Positions 6,804 to 13,385 of a stretch of DNA of 13,385 nucleotides are shown here, one piece after another. Position numbers and translations under genes: made by a program. The stretch lies in the NCBI GenBank assembly GCA_030841245.1, contig JAVEDG010000213.1, positions 1 to 13,385 on the forward strand, given 5' to 3'. The notes under the pieces were generated by a model. It saw only the letters and a program-made list of their open reading frames with translations. It was not told the DNA's origin and did not search any database. The stretch is from Actinomycetota bacterium. GTDB taxonomy: Bacteria > Actinomycetota > Actinomycetes > JACCUZ01. How positions within the stretch are numbered: the stretch's first letter is position 1; the number at the start of each line of letters is the position of its first letter.

Positions 6804-8110
6804 GTGTCGTCCTCCGTCGGTAGGTCGTCATCGTCGTCACTCGCGCGGGCACCCGTGAGCACCGGTCTGGACTGACCCGGCATCGGCGGCACGGGGTGGC
6901 CGCCAGCCATCGCGTCCCACTCCGGTTCCCCCTCGGGCTCCTCGCTCGGCCGGGTTGCGAGCAGGTCCGGGATGAAGGTCAGCAGCAGGATCACGACGAT
7001 CCCGGCCCCGCCGTACAGCAGGACGTCGCGCGACTGCAGGTTGTACTGCGCATTGACCGCCCGCACCGTCGCGACCAGCAGCAGCCACCCGAGCGAGCTC
7101 GGGATGAGGACCTTCCAGCCGAGCCGCATGAACTGGTCGTAGCGCAACCGCGGCAGGGTACCGCGCAGCCAGATGAAGACGAACAGCGCGATGAGGACCT
7201 TGAGGACGAACCAGATGATCGGCCACCAGCCGTGGTTGGCCCCGGCCCAGAACGAGGTGACGCCGAACGGTGCGTGCCAGCCGCCGAGGAAAAGCGTCGT
7301 GGCCAGCGCGGAGACCGTGACCATGTTGATGTACTCCGCCAGGAAGAACAGCGCGAACTTCAGTGAGGAGTACTCCGTGTGGAACCCGCCGACCAGCTCG
7401 CCCTCGGCCTCGGGCAGGTCGAAAGGTGCCCGGTTGGTCTCACCGACCATCGACACCACGTAGATGACGAACGACGGCGCCAGCAGGATCGCGTACCAGT
7501 ACTGCGTCTGGGCCGCGACGATCTGCGAGGTCGACATCGAGCCGGCGTAGATGAAGACGCCGACGAACGACAGCCCCATGGCGACCTCGTAGGAGATCAT
7601 CTGGGCCGAGGAGCGCAGCCCGCCGAGCAGCGGGTACGTCGAGCCGCTGGACCAGCCGGCGAGGACGATGCCGTAGATGCCCACCGACGCGACGGCCAGC
7701 ACGTAGAGCACGGCGACCGGCAGGTCGGTCAGCTGTAGCGCCGTCCGGTGGCCGAAGATCGAGACCTCGGGCCCGAACGGGATCACAGCGAACGCCATGA
7801 ACGCCGGCGTCACCGAGATGATCGGGGCCAGGACGAAGACCACCTTGTCGGCGGCCTTGGGGATGATGTCCTCCTTCAGCGCGAGCTTGACGCCATCGGC
7901 CAGGCTCTGGAGCAGACCGAACGGGCCGACCCGGTTGGGCCCGATCCGGTGCTGCATGCGCGCGACGACGCGCCGCTCCCACCAGATGGCGAACAGCGTC
8001 ATGACCACCAGGAACACGAAGATCGCGACAGCCTTGACGAGGAGCAGCCACCAGGGGATCGGCAGGTCGGAGCCGAAGCCCGGCACGTCCGGGGAGGCGA
8101 AGACGCTCAC
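6800..8110 (-). CDS. nuoH: NADH-quinone oxidoreductase subunit H (NuoH), membrane subunit at the quinone site
   Basis: NuoH is the ND1-type membrane subunit that anchors the peripheral arm and forms the quinone entry tunnel. It links quinone chemistry to proton movement. The protein has 436 residues and begins with a helix at about 18-43. The cytoplasmic loop after it holds WERRVVARMQHRIGPNRVGPFG (43-64, ERR at 45-47), a NuoH signature. The second signature, ETNRAPFDLPEAEGELVGG (224-242), holds the conserved acidic residues of the second cytoplasmic loop and is followed by FHTEYSS. Several hydrophobic helices flank these loops, consistent with the usual eight. The final helix ends near 374. 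Residues 380-436 form a Pro/Glu/Asp-rich soluble tail ending near DDDDD (425-429 region), longer than in E. coli NuoH (about 325 residues in total). GTG start; strong GGAGGT at 8116-8121 five bases upstream. Overlaps nuoG and nuoI by 4 bases each. Confidence 0.97.
   Translation of the reverse strand: MSVFASPDVPGFGSDLPIPWWLLLVKAVAIFVFLVVMTLFAIWWERRVVARMQHRIGPNRVGPFGLLQSLADGVKLALKEDIIPKAADKVVFVLAPIISVTPAFMAFAVIPFGPEVSIFGHRTALQLTDLPVAVLYVLAVASVGIYGIVLAGWSSGSTYPLLGGLRSSAQMISYEVAMGLSFVGVFIYAGSMSTSQIVAAQTQYWYAILLAPSFVIYVVSMVGETNRAPFDLPEAEGELVGGFHTEYSSLKFALFFLAEYINMVTVSALATTLFLGGWHAPFGVTSFWAGANHGWWPIIWFVLKVLIALFVFIWLRGTLPRLRYDQFMRLGWKVLIPSSLGWLLLVATVRAVNAQYNLQSRDVLLYGGAGIVVILLLTFIPDLLATRPSEEPEGEPEWDAMAGGHPVPPMPGQSRPVLTGARASDDDDDLPTEDDT
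6811..6815 (-). promoter_or_regulatory. ribosome binding site of nuoI
   Basis: GGAGG on the minus strand, 7 bases before the GTG at 6803, embedded in the acidic C-terminal codons of nuoH. It is a good match that fixes the GTG start. Confidence 0.75.
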
Positions 8111-10527
8111 CGGTCACCTCCGGGCGCGATGCGTACCACGGCGCCCACCACGGCGCCGAGCTGCTCGTGGACGTGCGACCCGCGAGAGCGCGTCGGCAGC
8201 CAAACCACCCGGTCGGGCATGTCGGTCACGACAGCCGGCAGCGAGACCGATCCGGTGTCGGTCGAGACGGTCAGCACGTCCCCGTCGGCGATCCCGGTCT
8301 CTGCGGCCGTCCCGGCCGAGACGCGGGCGACGGCCGGGTGGGCGGTGCCGGCCAGGAAGGGCTCGCCGTCCTGGAGGTCGCCGTCGTCGAGGAGCAGCCG
8401 CCACGATGCGAGCACGGCCTGACCGGCAGCCGGCCGGGCGACGGCGGGCCGGACCGGGTCCGGCCCCGGCGCGCGGGCACCGTCCCAGTCGGCGAGCTCC
8501 GCGAGCTCGGCGCGGGCGGCCGCTACGTCGGGCAGACCCAGGTCGACGTCCATGGCCGCTGCGAGCACGTGCAGCACGCGGGTGTCGGGCAGCGCGTTGG
8601 TGCCGCGCAGCACCGCGTCGAACGGGCGCGCGCGGCCCTCCCAGTCGAGGAACGTCCCGGCCTTCTCCACCACCGGGGCGACCGGTAGCACGACGTCGGC
8701 GCGCTCCGTGACCGCCGATGGGCGCAGCTCGAGGGACACGACGAAGGGCGCGGCGTCGATCGCCGCCCGAGCGGCGAGCGGATCGGGCATGTCGCGGGGG
8801 TCGACACCTCCGACCACCAGCGCGCGCAGCTCGCCGCGGTGGACCGCGTCGAGGATCCCCGACGTATCCCGGCCGGCCCTGCCCGGCAGCGTCTCGACGC
8901 CCCAGGCCGTCGCGGCGTCCACCCGGGCCGCCGCGTCGGACACCGGACGACCCGAGGGCAACAGTCCCGGCAGCGCACCGGCTTCGACGGCACCGCGTTC
9001 CCCCGCCCGACGAGGCACCCAGGCCAAGCGGGCTCCCGTCGTCTCGGCAAGCCGGACCGCCGCGCTGAGGCCACCGGGCACGGCGCCGAGCCGCTCCCCG
9101 ACGAGGACGATTGCCGGGCCCGCGCGCAGCGCGTCGGCCACCTGCCCGACCCGCGAGTCCCGCGCCTCGAGCGCGTCGAGGACCTCGGGCTCGGTGCCCG
9201 GCGCCGCCGGCAGCAGCCGGCCGGAGAGCTTGTCGAGACCGCGTGTGGCGAACGGCGCAACGGCGTGCACGGACAGACCCTTGCGGACCGCCTTGCGCAG
9301 CCGCAGGAAGACGATCGGCGACTCCTCCTCGGGCTCGAGCCCGACCAGCAGCACGGTCCGCGCCCGGTCGAGGTCCTCGTAGGTCAGGCCAGGACGGCCC
9401 GCCACGTGCGACGCGAGGAAGTCGGCCTCCTCCGCGGTGTGCGCCCGGGCGCGGAAGTCGATGTCGTTGGTGGCCAGGGCGACCCGGGCGAACTTGCCGT
9501 AGGCGTAGGCGTCCTCGAGAGTGGCCCGGCCGCCGACGAGAACCCCGGTGGCACCCCTGGCGGCGGCCAGCCCGGTGGCGGCGACTGACAGCGCATCGGA
9601 CCATGACGTCGGCACCAGCTCGCCGTCTGCGTCGCGCACCATCGGGCTGGTCAGGCGGTCCTGCGCCGCGGCGTACTGGAACGCCGACCGTCCCTTGTCG
9701 CAGTTCCACTCCTCGTTGACGCGCGGGTCGTCACCGGCCAACCTGCGCAGCACCCTGCCGCGGCGGTGGTCGGTGCGCAGTGCGCAGCCGGACGCGCAGT
9801 GCTCGCACACGCTCGGGCTCGACACCAGGTCGAAGGGTCGCGACCGGAACCGGTACGCCGCGCCGGTCAGCGCACCGACCGGGCAGATCTGCACGGTGTT
9901 GCCGGAGAAGTAGGACTCGAACGGCTCGTTCTCGTAGATGCCGACCTGCTGCAAAGCGCCGCGCTCGAGCATGTCGATGAAGGGGTCGCCCGCGACCTGG
10001 TCGGAGAACCGGGTGCACCGCGCGCACAGGATGCACCGCTCCCGGTCGAGCAGCACCTGCGAGGAGATGTTGATGGGTTTGGGGAAGGTCCGCTTGACGT
10101 CGGTGAAGCGCGTCTCACCACGCCCGTTGCTCATCGCCTGGTTCTGCAACGGGCACTCGCCGCCCTTGTCGCAGACCGGGCAGTCGAGGGGATGGTTGAT
10201 CAGCAGCAGCTCCATCACACCTTGCTGCGCCTTGTCCGCGACCGGTGACGTGAGCTGGGTCTTGACCACCATGCCGTCGGAGACGGTGGTGGTGCAGGAC
10301 GCCAGCGGCTTGGGCTGGCCCTCGACCTCGACGAGGCACTGCCTGCAGGCACCGACCGGGTCGAGCAGGGGGTGGTCGCAGAACCGCGGGATCTGGATGC
10401 CGAGCAGCTCGGCGGCGCGGATCACCAACGTGCCCTTGGGCACGGACAGCTCGAACCCGTCGATGGTCAGGCCGACCATCTCCTGGGCGCGGGCGACCGC
10501 GGCGCCCGTGTTGGTCGCGACCGTCAT
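8107..10527 (-). CDS. nuoG: NADH-quinone oxidoreductase subunit G (NuoG), multi-cluster Fe-S protein with N7 site
   Basis: NuoG is the 75-kDa-type subunit that carries electrons from NuoF towards NuoI. It has 806 residues. The N-terminal 2Fe-2S ferredoxin domain (about 18-95) has N1b ligands C50, C61, C64 and C78. Next is the His/Cys4Fe-4S site N5: H112, C116, C119 and C125 (NHPLDCPVCDKGGEC). N4 is C165, C168, C171 and C215 (CILCARC, CPVGALT). The distal N7 ligands C241, C244, C248 and C276 (CEHCASGC, NCDKGR) are all present. From about 290 onward is a diverged molybdopterin-oxidoreductase-like domain rich in Ala, Arg and Gly, with a C-terminal beta-barrel-like part (about 720-803). In complex I this domain is structural and binds no molybdenum cofactor. 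The ATG start is inside the nuoF stop (ATGA), with GGGAG at 10538-10542. The frame stays open far upstream through nuoF, but that stretch is shadow. The stop overlaps nuoH by GTGA. Confidence 0.97.
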   Translation of the reverse strand: MTVATNTGAAVARAQEMVGLTIDGFELSVPKGTLVIRAAELLGIQIPRFCDHPLLDPVGACRQCLVEVEGQPKPLASCTTTVSDGMVVKTQLTSPVADKAQQGVMELLLINHPLDCPVCDKGGECPLQNQAMSNGRGETRFTDVKRTFPKPINISSQVLLDRERCILCARCTRFSDQVAGDPFIDMLERGALQQVGIYENEPFESYFSGNTVQICPVGALTGAAYRFRSRPFDLVSSPSVCEHCASGCALRTDHRRGRVLRRLAGDDPRVNEEWNCDKGRSAFQYAAAQDRLTSPMVRDADGELVPTSWSDALSVAATGLAAARGATGVLVGGRATLEDAYAYGKFARVALATNDIDFRARAHTAEEADFLASHVAGRPGLTYEDLDRARTVLLVGLEPEEESPIVFLRLRKAVRKGLSVHAVAPFATRGLDKLSGRLLPAAPGTEPEVLDALEARDSRVGQVADALRAGPAIVLVGERLGAVPGGLSAAVRLAETTGARLAWVPRRAGERGAVEAGALPGLLPSGRPVSDAAARVDAATAWGVETLPGRAGRDTSGILDAVHRGELRALVVGGVDPRDMPDPLAARAAIDAAPFVVSLELRPSAVTERADVVLPVAPVVEKAGTFLDWEGRARPFDAVLRGTNALPDTRVLHVLAAAMDVDLGLPDVAAARAELAELADWDGARAPGPDPVRPAVARPAAGQAVLASWRLLLDDGDLQDGEPFLAGTAHPAVARVSAGTAAETGIADGDVLTVSTDTGSVSLPAVVTDMPDRVVWLPTRSRGSHVHEQLGAVVGAVVRIAPGGDR
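8116..8121 (-). promoter_or_regulatory. ribosome binding site of nuoH (strong)
   Basis: GGAGGT on the minus strand, 5 bases before the GTG at 8110, within the Pro-Gly-Gly codons near the end of nuoG. It is the best anti-16S match in the window and confirms the GTG start. Confidence 0.8.
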
Positions 10528-11858
10528 CGGCCTCGGGCTCCCTGGCTGGTGGCGAACAGCGTCGCTCTGGCGGGGTCGAAGGGACAGCCGCCGTGCTCGA
10601 AGTGCGCGACGTACTCGTCGCGGAAGTACTGCAGCGACGACGTGATGGGGCTGGTCGCGCCGTCCCCGAGCGCGCAGAACGCCCGGCCCAGGATGTTGTC
10701 GGAGATGTCGAGCAGCTTCTCCAGGTCCTCGTCGGTCCCGTCGCCCAGCTCGAGGCGACGAAGGATCTGCACGAGCCAGAAGGTCCCCTCGCGGCACGGC
10801 GTGCACTTGCCGCAGGACTCGTGGGCGTAGAACTCGGTCCAGCGCAGCACGGCGCGTACCACGCAGGTGGTCTCGTCGAAGACCTGCAGCGCCTTGGTGC
10901 CCAGCATCGACCCGGCGGCTGCGATGCCCTCGTAGGACAGCGGCACGTCCAGGTGCTCGTCGGTGAGGATCGGCGTCGAGGAGCCGCCCGGCGTCCAGAA
11001 CTTGAGCTCGTGACCCTCGCGGACGCCACCGGAGAGGTCGAGCAGCTCGCGCAGGGTCAGTCCCATCGGGCCCTCGTACTGGCCCGGGCGCATCACGTGG
11101 CCGGACAGCGAGTAGAGCGTCATCCCCTTCGACCGCTTGCGCGGGTCGTCGTTGTCGGTGCCCTGGTCGGTGAACCACTTCGCGCCGTGTCGCAGGATGC
11201 TCGGCACACTCGCGATCGACTCGACGTTGTTGATGACGGTCGGCGACGCGTAGAGCCCGGCGATCGCTGGGAAGGGCGGGCGCAGCCGGGGCTGCCCGCG
11301 ACGGCCCTCGAGCGAGTCGAGCAGGGCGGTCTCCTCGCCGCAGATGTAGGCGCCGGCGCCGGCGTGCACGATGATCTCGAGGTCGTACCCGGAGCCGAGG
11401 ATGTCGGTGCCGGCGTAGCCCGCGTCGTACGCCTCCTGCACCGCGGCCTGGACCCGGCGCAGGACGTGCACGACCTCGCCCCGGACGTAGATGAAGGCGT
11501 GTGTCGCGCGGATCGCGTACGACGCGATGATCGCACCCTCGACCAGCTCGTGCGGGCTGGCCATCATGAGCGGGATGTCCTTGCACGTGCCCGGCTCGGA
11601 CTCGTCGGCGTTGACGACGAGGTAGACCGGCTTGTCGCCGCCCTGCGGGATGAAGCCCCACTTGTTGCCGGTCGGGAAGCCGGCGCCGCCGCGGCCTCGC
11701 AGCTCGGAGTTCTTGACGATCTGGGTGACCTCGTCCGGTGCCTTGGCGAGCGCAGCCCGAAGCCCCTGGTAGCCGTCGAAGCGCTCGTAGACCTCACGGG
11801 TCCAGGAGCGGTCCTCGCCCCAGGTCCGGCTGAGCACCGGCGTCAGCGTCGCGGTCAT
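10524..11858 (-). CDS. nuoF: NADH-quinone oxidoreductase subunit F (NuoF), NADH- and FMN-binding
   Basis: NuoF is the 51-kDa-type catalytic subunit that oxidises NADH in the cytoplasm. It passes two electrons to FMN and then one at a time to 4Fe-4S cluster N3. It is 444 residues, the usual length. The glycine-rich FMN/NADH region is RGRGGAGFPTGNKW (54-67). The conserved NADESEPGTCKD loop lies at 83-94, and GAGAYICGEETALLDSLEG at 167-185 contributes acidic residues near the nucleotide. N3 ligands are C349, C352 and C355 (ESCGKCTPCREG) and C395 (FCALGDGA). The ATG start lies in the nuoE stop (ATGA), with GAGGA at 11868-11872 nine bases upstream. The stop overlaps the nuoG start in the same way. 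Nothing is missing or truncated. Confidence 0.98.
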   Translation of the reverse strand: MTATLTPVLSRTWGEDRSWTREVYERFDGYQGLRAALAKAPDEVTQIVKNSELRGRGGAGFPTGNKWGFIPQGGDKPVYLVVNADESEPGTCKDIPLMMASPHELVEGAIIASYAIRATHAFIYVRGEVVHVLRRVQAAVQEAYDAGYAGTDILGSGYDLEIIVHAGAGAYICGEETALLDSLEGRRGQPRLRPPFPAIAGLYASPTVINNVESIASVPSILRHGAKWFTDQGTDNDDPRKRSKGMTLYSLSGHVMRPGQYEGPMGLTLRELLDLSGGVREGHELKFWTPGGSSTPILTDEHLDVPLSYEGIAAAGSMLGTKALQVFDETTCVVRAVLRWTEFYAHESCGKCTPCREGTFWLVQILRRLELGDGTDEDLEKLLDISDNILGRAFCALGDGATSPITSSLQYFRDEYVAHFEHGGCPFDPARATLFATSQGARGR

Positions 11859-12667
11859 GCGGTGCCGTCCTCGTCGCCGGTGGGAGCTGCGGTGTTCGCC
11901 GGGTCGGACTCGGCCGTCTGCGCCGGCGCGTCGTGGGCGCTCTGACCCTGCCGCGGGTCCGGACCGTCCGACGGCGCCGCGGCTCGGTCGGTGTCGCTAG
12001 AGTCCTCGGTCGTCCGCCGGCGCCGGCCAGCCGAGCTCTGCTCGCGGTGGATCTCCAGCCCGGCGAGCGTGGCCGGTCCCGCCGCCGGGCCCTCGTCGGC
12101 ACGACCGTCGTGGAACCCTGCCAGCACACGGGAGACTTGCTTGAAGCTGCACAGGCCGGCCCCGCGCGTGGGGCGGACCTCACGACCGGCCCGCAGGTCG
12201 TCGACCAGCCCGACCGCGGACTCCGGCGTCTGGTTGTCGAAGAACTCCCAGTTGACCATCATCACCGGCGCGTAGTCGCACGCCGCGTTGCACTCGAGGT
12301 GCTCCAGGGTCACCCTGCCGTCATCGGTCGTCTCGTCGTGCCCGATGCCCAGGTGCTCCTTGAGGGTGGAGAAGATCTGGTCGCCGCCCATCACGGCACA
12401 GAGCGTGTTGGTGCAGACGCCCACGCTGTACTCCCCGTTGGGGCGCCGCTTGTACATCGTGTAGAAGGTCGCCACCGCGGCCACCTCGGCCGTGGTGATG
12501 TCGAGGAGCTCCGCCGCGAGCTCGATGCCGTTCGGACTGACGTAGCCCTCCTCGGACTGCATCAGGTGCAGCAACGGCAGCAGGGCGGACCGCCGGCGCG
12601 GGTAGCGGGCGATGATCTCCTTCGCGTCGACCTCGAGCCGGTCGCGCACCTCGATGTCGTACGTCAC
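11855..12667 (-). CDS. nuoE: NADH-quinone oxidoreductase subunit E (NuoE), 2Fe-2S protein with long C-terminal extension
   Basis: NuoE is the 24-kDa-type, thioredoxin-fold subunit of the NADH dehydrogenase module; it binds the off-path 2Fe-2S cluster N1a next to the FMN of NuoF. The protein has 270 residues from a GTG start that overlaps the nuoD stop (GTGA). A G-rich run at 12677-12682 precedes it by 9 bases. The helical N-terminal part (about 10-70) includes SEEGYVSP and TFYTMYKRRP. The cluster ligands are C85 and C90 (VCTNTLC) and C126 and C130 (ECNAAC). The usual fold ends near residue 160. After it comes a block with TRGAGLCSFKQVSRVLAGF (167-185), typical of actinobacterial NuoE, and then a Ser/Ala/Asp/Pro-rich low-complexity tail (about 210-270), probably disordered. 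E. coli NuoE is about 166 residues, so the extension is about 100. The stop overlaps nuoF by ATGA. Confidence 0.97.
   Translation of the reverse strand: MTYDIEVRDRLEVDAKEIIARYPRRRSALLPLLHLMQSEEGYVSPNGIELAAELLDITTAEVAAVATFYTMYKRRPNGEYSVGVCTNTLCAVMGGDQIFSTLKEHLGIGHDETTDDGRVTLEHLECNAACDYAPVMMVNWEFFDNQTPESAVGLVDDLRAGREVRPTRGAGLCSFKQVSRVLAGFHDGRADEGPAAGPATLAGLEIHREQSSAGRRRRTTEDSSDTDRAAAPSDGPDPRQGQSAHDAPAQTAESDPANTAAPTGDEDGTA
11868..11872 (-). promoter_or_regulatory. ribosome binding site of nuoF
   Basis: GAGGA on the minus strand, 9 bases before the ATG at 11858, inside the low-complexity end of nuoE. Confidence 0.5.
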
Positions 12668-13385
12668 CGATCAACACCCCCCATGACGGGGTCGATCGAC
12701 GCCACAGCCGCTATGACGTCGGCGACCATGCTGCCCTCGGACATCGCCGGAGCCGACTGCAGGTTGTTGAAGGACGGGTCCCGGAAGTGCACCCGGTACG
12801 GCCGGGTCCCGCCATCGCTGACCAGGTGCACGCCGAGCTCGCCGCGCGGCGACTCGACCGCGGCGTAGACCTGCCCCGCGGGCACCCGGAAGCCCTCCGT
12901 CACCAGCTTGAAGTGGTGGATCAGCGCCTCCATCGACTGGCCCATGATGTGGCGGATGTGGTCGAGCGAGTTGCCCAGGCCGTCGCCGCCGAGGGCCAGC
13001 TGCGCGGGCCAGGCGATCTTCTTGTCGGCCACCATGATCGGTCCGGGCTTGAGCTTGTCCAGGCACTGCTCGACGATCTTGAGCGACTCCTTCATCTCGC
13101 CGATGCGGATGAGGAACCGGCCGTAGGCATCGCAGGTGGTGTCGGTGACCACGTCGAACTCGTAGTTCTCGTATCCCGAGTAGGGCTGGGACTTGCGCAG
13201 GTCGTGCGGCAGGCCGGTCGCCCGCAGGATCGGTCCGGTGATGCCCAGCGCCATGCAGCCGGTCAGGTCGAGGTAGCCCACGCCCGACGTACGCTGCATC
13301 CAGATCTTGTTTCCGACCAGCAGCCCCTCCATGTTGGCCAGTCGCTTGGGCAGCAGCTTGAGCAGCTCGCGCACCCGGTCGACAG
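12664..13385 (-). CDS. nuoD: NADH-quinone oxidoreductase subunit D (NuoD), 3' part, start outside the window
   Basis: NuoD is the 49-kDa-type subunit of complex I. With NuoB and NuoH it forms the quinone-reduction chamber on the cytoplasmic side of the membrane. The visible 239 residues are the C-terminal part; bacterial NuoD is normally about 400-450 residues, so roughly half is missing beyond the right edge. Family blocks seen, in fragment numbering, are GITGPILRATG (47-57), YEFDVVTDTTCDAYGRF (74-90), HHFKLVTEGF (156-165), ESPRGELG (177-184) and RPYRVHFRDPSFNNLQ (194-209). The protein ends in SIDPVMGGVDR. This matches the place where related NiFe-hydrogenase large subunits carry their C-terminal DPCxxC metal ligands, which complex I has lost. 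The TGA stop overlaps the nuoE GTG start by 4 bases. Identification is firm; the N-terminal quinone-binding residues cannot be checked here. Confidence 0.97.
   Translation of the reverse strand, partial: VDRVRELLKLLPKRLANMEGLLVGNKIWMQRTSGVGYLDLTGCMALGITGPILRATGLPHDLRKSQPYSGYENYEFDVVTDTTCDAYGRFLIRIGEMKESLKIVEQCLDKLKPGPIMVADKKIAWPAQLALGGDGLGNSLDHIRHIMGQSMEALIHHFKLVTEGFRVPAGQVYAAVESPRGELGVHLVSDGGTRPYRVHFRDPSFNNLQSAPAMSEGSMVADVIAAVASIDPVMGGVDR

Noticed and set aside
8114..9709. 531-codon open frame on the minus strand inside nuoG, in a different frame
   Set aside because: It is an extremely Arg/Gly/Ala-rich shadow. The nuoG frame over the same bases continues a recognisable, if diverged, molybdopterin-type domain.
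10528..11661. A NuoF-NuoG fusion-like reading (1184 codons) in the nuoG frame
   Set aside because: The upstream part is nuoF DNA read in the wrong frame and lacks any conserved motif. The ATG at 10527 starts a canonical NuoG ferredoxin domain.
10593..11945. 450-codon open frame on the plus strand opposite nuoF
   Set aside because: It is a compositional shadow of the strong third-position GC of nuoF, with no domain motif. nuoF carries complete FMN and N3 signatures.
1..13385. Mobile elements, CRISPR arrays, tRNA/rRNA genes, riboswitches, promoters or terminators inside the window
   Set aside because: No gap longer than 22 bases exists, and I saw no direct repeats, inverted termini, transposase motifs or hairpin plus T-run. 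The window is fully occupied by the nuo genes.

Overview
The window is one uninterrupted stretch of a bacterial respiratory complex I (NADH:quinone oxidoreductase, NDH-1) operon, all on the minus strand, so transcription runs from right to left. In transcription order it holds the 3' part of nuoD, then complete nuoE, nuoF, nuoG, nuoH, nuoI, nuoJ, nuoK, nuoL, nuoM and nuoN. This is the canonical nuo gene order. nuoA, nuoB, nuoC and the 5' end of nuoD would lie beyond the right edge. At the far left, 22 bases after the nuoN stop, there may be the first codons of a further same-strand gene.

The organism is almost certainly a high-GC actinobacterium (Actinomycetota). The DNA is very GC-rich, with strong third-position G/C. 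Six of the ten visible starts are GTG, genes overlap by 4 bases at most junctions, and several subunits carry family-typical actinobacterial additions. These are a long soluble NuoJ tail, a NuoE tail with a TRGAGLCSF-like block, an insertion between helices 3 and 4 of NuoN, and an LPDAAAEA variant in NuoM. The exact family cannot be fixed from this window; a Nocardioides/Frankia/Streptomyces-like lineage is only a guess.

Layout: 13385-10524 encodes the peripheral-arm proteins NuoD (quinone-site subunit, partial), NuoE (2Fe-2S N1a) and NuoF (FMN, NADH site, 4Fe-4S N3). 10527-8107 encodes NuoG (N1b, N5, N4 and the optional N7 cluster). 8110-6222 encodes NuoH (membrane arm at the quinone site) and NuoI (N6a/N6b ferredoxin). 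6225-46 encodes the membrane subunits J, K, L, M and N, of which L, M and N are the antiporter-like proton pumps. Electrons go from NADH through FMN (F) and the Fe-S chain (E/F, G, I, then the NuoB cluster outside the window) to quinone at the D/B/H interface. The released energy drives proton translocation through H, J/K, N, M and L. All ligand cysteines and key proton-channel Lys/Glu residues that I could check are present, so the complex looks functional.

There is no RNA gene, mobile element, CRISPR array, internal terminator or gene-free stretch over 300 bases; the longest gap is 22 bases. I did not find an undescribed system. The items worth a second look are accessory tails and lineage-specific changes within an otherwise ordinary nuo operon.
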